From positions 124,001 to 188,000 of the forward strand of contig CAAGBC010000037.1 in assembly GCA_900767955.1 (NCBI GenBank): 64,000 nucleotides of DNA. Reading direction: 5' to 3'. Under the pieces are notes generated by a model. It saw only the letters and a program-made list of their open reading frames with translations. It was not told the DNA's origin and searched no databases. Shown piece by piece: positions 62,930-64,000 of this stretch. The number at the start of each line of letters is the position of its first letter. The stretch's first letter is position 1. A program made the position numbers and the translations under genes. The DNA comes from Spirochaetia bacterium (GTDB lineage Bacteria; Spirochaetota; Spirochaetia; Treponematales; Treponemataceae).

Positions 62930-64000
62930 TTATACATTAAATTTAAAGAAAATTACATCACCGTCTTGTACGATATAATCTTTTCCTTCCATACGGTATT
63001 TACCAGCTTCTTTAATTTTTGCTTCACTTCCGTATTTTCTTAAATCTTCAATTGTATATGCTTCCGCTTTGATAAAGCCTTTTTCAAAATCAGTGTGAAT
63101 TACACCAGCAGCTTTTGGAGCTGTATCACCAGCGTGAATTGTCCAAGCACGACATTCGTCTTGACCACCTGTGAAGAATGTTCTTAATCCCATTAAGTGA
63201 TAAGCTTTGCGTGCAAGAGTTGCTAAGCCAGATTCTTTTAGTCCAACTGCATCCATAAAATCTTGGCGTTCTGCTGAATCTGTAATTTCAGCTAAGTCAG
63301 ATTCGAATTTTCCACAGATAACAACAACTTCTGTTTTTTCTTCTGCTGCAATTTTGTTTAGGATTTCAACATATTTGTTTGTTCCTTCAGAAATTGATTC
63401 TTCATCAATGTTTGCAACATAAAGAGTTGGTTTCATTGTCAAAAGGAACATATCTTTAATTGCATTTTTTTCTTCGTCAGTTAAATCTGCAAGTCTTGCG
63501 CCTTTTCCGTCCTGAAGAAGTGGTTTAATTTTTTCTACAGCGCTTGTCCAAGAAGCCATTTGTTTTTCTGCATCTTTTCCCAAGGCACGAATTGATTTAG
63601 TAACTTTTTCTTGGCGTTTACGAATTGTTTCCAAATCTGCAAGAGCAAGTTCCATATTAATAGTAAGAATATCACTTTCTGGGTCGATAGATGCTTCTTC
63701 ATTTGCGTTTTCACGAACATGCATAATATCTGGGTTGTCAAAGCAACGAACAACATGAGCAATACAAGCTGTTTCACGAATATTTGCAAGGAACTGGTTT
63801 CCTAAACCTTCACCTTGGCTAGCACCTTTAATCAATCCTGCAATATCAACAAATTTTACAGAAGCAGGAGTTTTCTTTTTTGGCTGATTTACTTCACAAA
63901 GAAAATCTAATCGTTCATCTGGTAATTCAACAATTCCAACATTTGGATCAATTGTACAAAAAGGAAAGTTTTCTGCGGCAGCAGGAGCAGCTGTAAGAGC
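62930..64000 (-). CDS. ychF: Ribosome-associated ATPase YchF (5' end outside window)
   Basis: The frame is open to the right window edge, so about the last 356 of about 365 residues are visible; the N-terminal P-loop is cut off. It begins ALTAAPAAAENFPFCTIDPN, where the last ten residues are the conserved post-G1 block. VDIAGLIKGASQGEGLGNQF (G3), the NANVDE-like VANIDEES (G4 region), and the C-terminal TGS domain ending EGKDYIVQDGDVIFFKFNV are typical. YchF/OLA1 is an Obg-family ATPase linked to translation and redox stress. An internal ATG at 63835 is not the start. Confidence 0.95.
   Translation of the reverse strand, partial: ALTAAPAAAENFPFCTIDPNVGIVELPDERLDFLCEVNQPKKKTPASVKFVDIAGLIKGASQGEGLGNQFLANIRETACIAHVVRCFDNPDIMHVRENANEEASIDPESDILTINMELALADLETIRKRQEKVTKSIRALGKDAEKQMASWTSAVEKIKPLLQDGKGARLADLTDEEKNAIKDMFLLTMKPTLYVANIDEESISEGTNKYVEILNKIAAEEKTEVVVICGKFESDLAEITDSAERQDFMDAVGLKESGLATLARKAYHLMGLRTFFTGGQDECRAWTIHAGDTAPKAAGVIHTDFEKGFIKAEAYTIEDLRKYGSEAKIKEAGKYRMEGKDYIVQDGDVIFFKFNV

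Noticed and set aside
1..64000. tRNA genes, CRISPR arrays, insertion sequences or prophage
   Set aside because: I looked through the intergenic gaps for cloverleaf-like or regularly spaced repeats and for transposase or integrase motifs in the proteins and saw none. Gaps are short and mostly explained by promoters, terminators or the riboswitch.

Overview
The window is AT-rich, densely coded bacterial DNA from a spirochete, most likely a host-associated Treponema. The evidence is a giant SpiroCoCo-type coiled-coil protein, many lipoproteins with loose spirochete-style lipoboxes (FVGC, FASC, LMSC, FTSC), TPR proteins, a fused two-activase BcrA/BadF protein and the lack of an obvious LPS gene set. 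I count 44 protein genes, two of them cut by the window ends. I see no rRNA, tRNA, CRISPR array, insertion sequence or prophage.

Layout. 1-1.2 kb: end of earP and efp (arginine-type EF-P with its rhamnosyltransferase). 1.3-3.9 kb: a small secreted protein and a convergent acyl-CoA ligase with its own promoter and operator-like palindrome. 3.9-5.6 kb: a glycine riboswitch with terminator controlling an AGCS symporter. 5.7-11.4 kb: era, then glycogen breakdown (glgX, glgP). 11.5-13.8 kb: a polar amino-acid ABC importer whose binding protein has its two sequence halves in circularly permuted order. 13.8-17.7 kb: a methyltransferase, an AEC carrier and uvrC. 17.7-25.9 kb: envelope genes, namely a LamG/FN3 protein, a TPR protein, a clear omptin-type outer-membrane protease and two lipoproteins. 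25.9-28.7 kb: murJ and an M24 peptidase. 28.9-33.4 kb: the 1,509-residue activase-dehydratase-type fusion.

34.9-47.9 kb looks like one long envelope operon: TPR protein, outer-membrane barrel, ExbB/TolQ, ExbD/TolR, TonB/TolA-like protein, HAD phosphatase, the 1,488-residue coiled-coil protein and an ion transporter. 48-56.5 kb: a diguanylate cyclase, an SH3 lipoprotein, an ABC-F ATPase, galE, an M20 peptidase and a COG3014-like lipoprotein. 56.5-64 kb: mraY, a divergent purH-like gene, a divergent aroA-like gene, an adenine methyltransferase, a secreted EEP-family phosphatase/nuclease and ychF.

Most notable: (1) the circularly permuted family-3 solute-binding protein; (2) an omptin with both halves of its catalytic site (DxD and DxH) outside the Proteobacteria; (3) adjacent purH-like and aroA-like genes that have each lost key active-site residues; (4) a repeated pattern of -10 boxes 6-11 nt upstream of start codons with no Shine-Dalgarno sequence, suggesting leaderless transcripts; (5) a small family of related long hairpin terminators. 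All names come from reading motifs by eye; no database search was possible.
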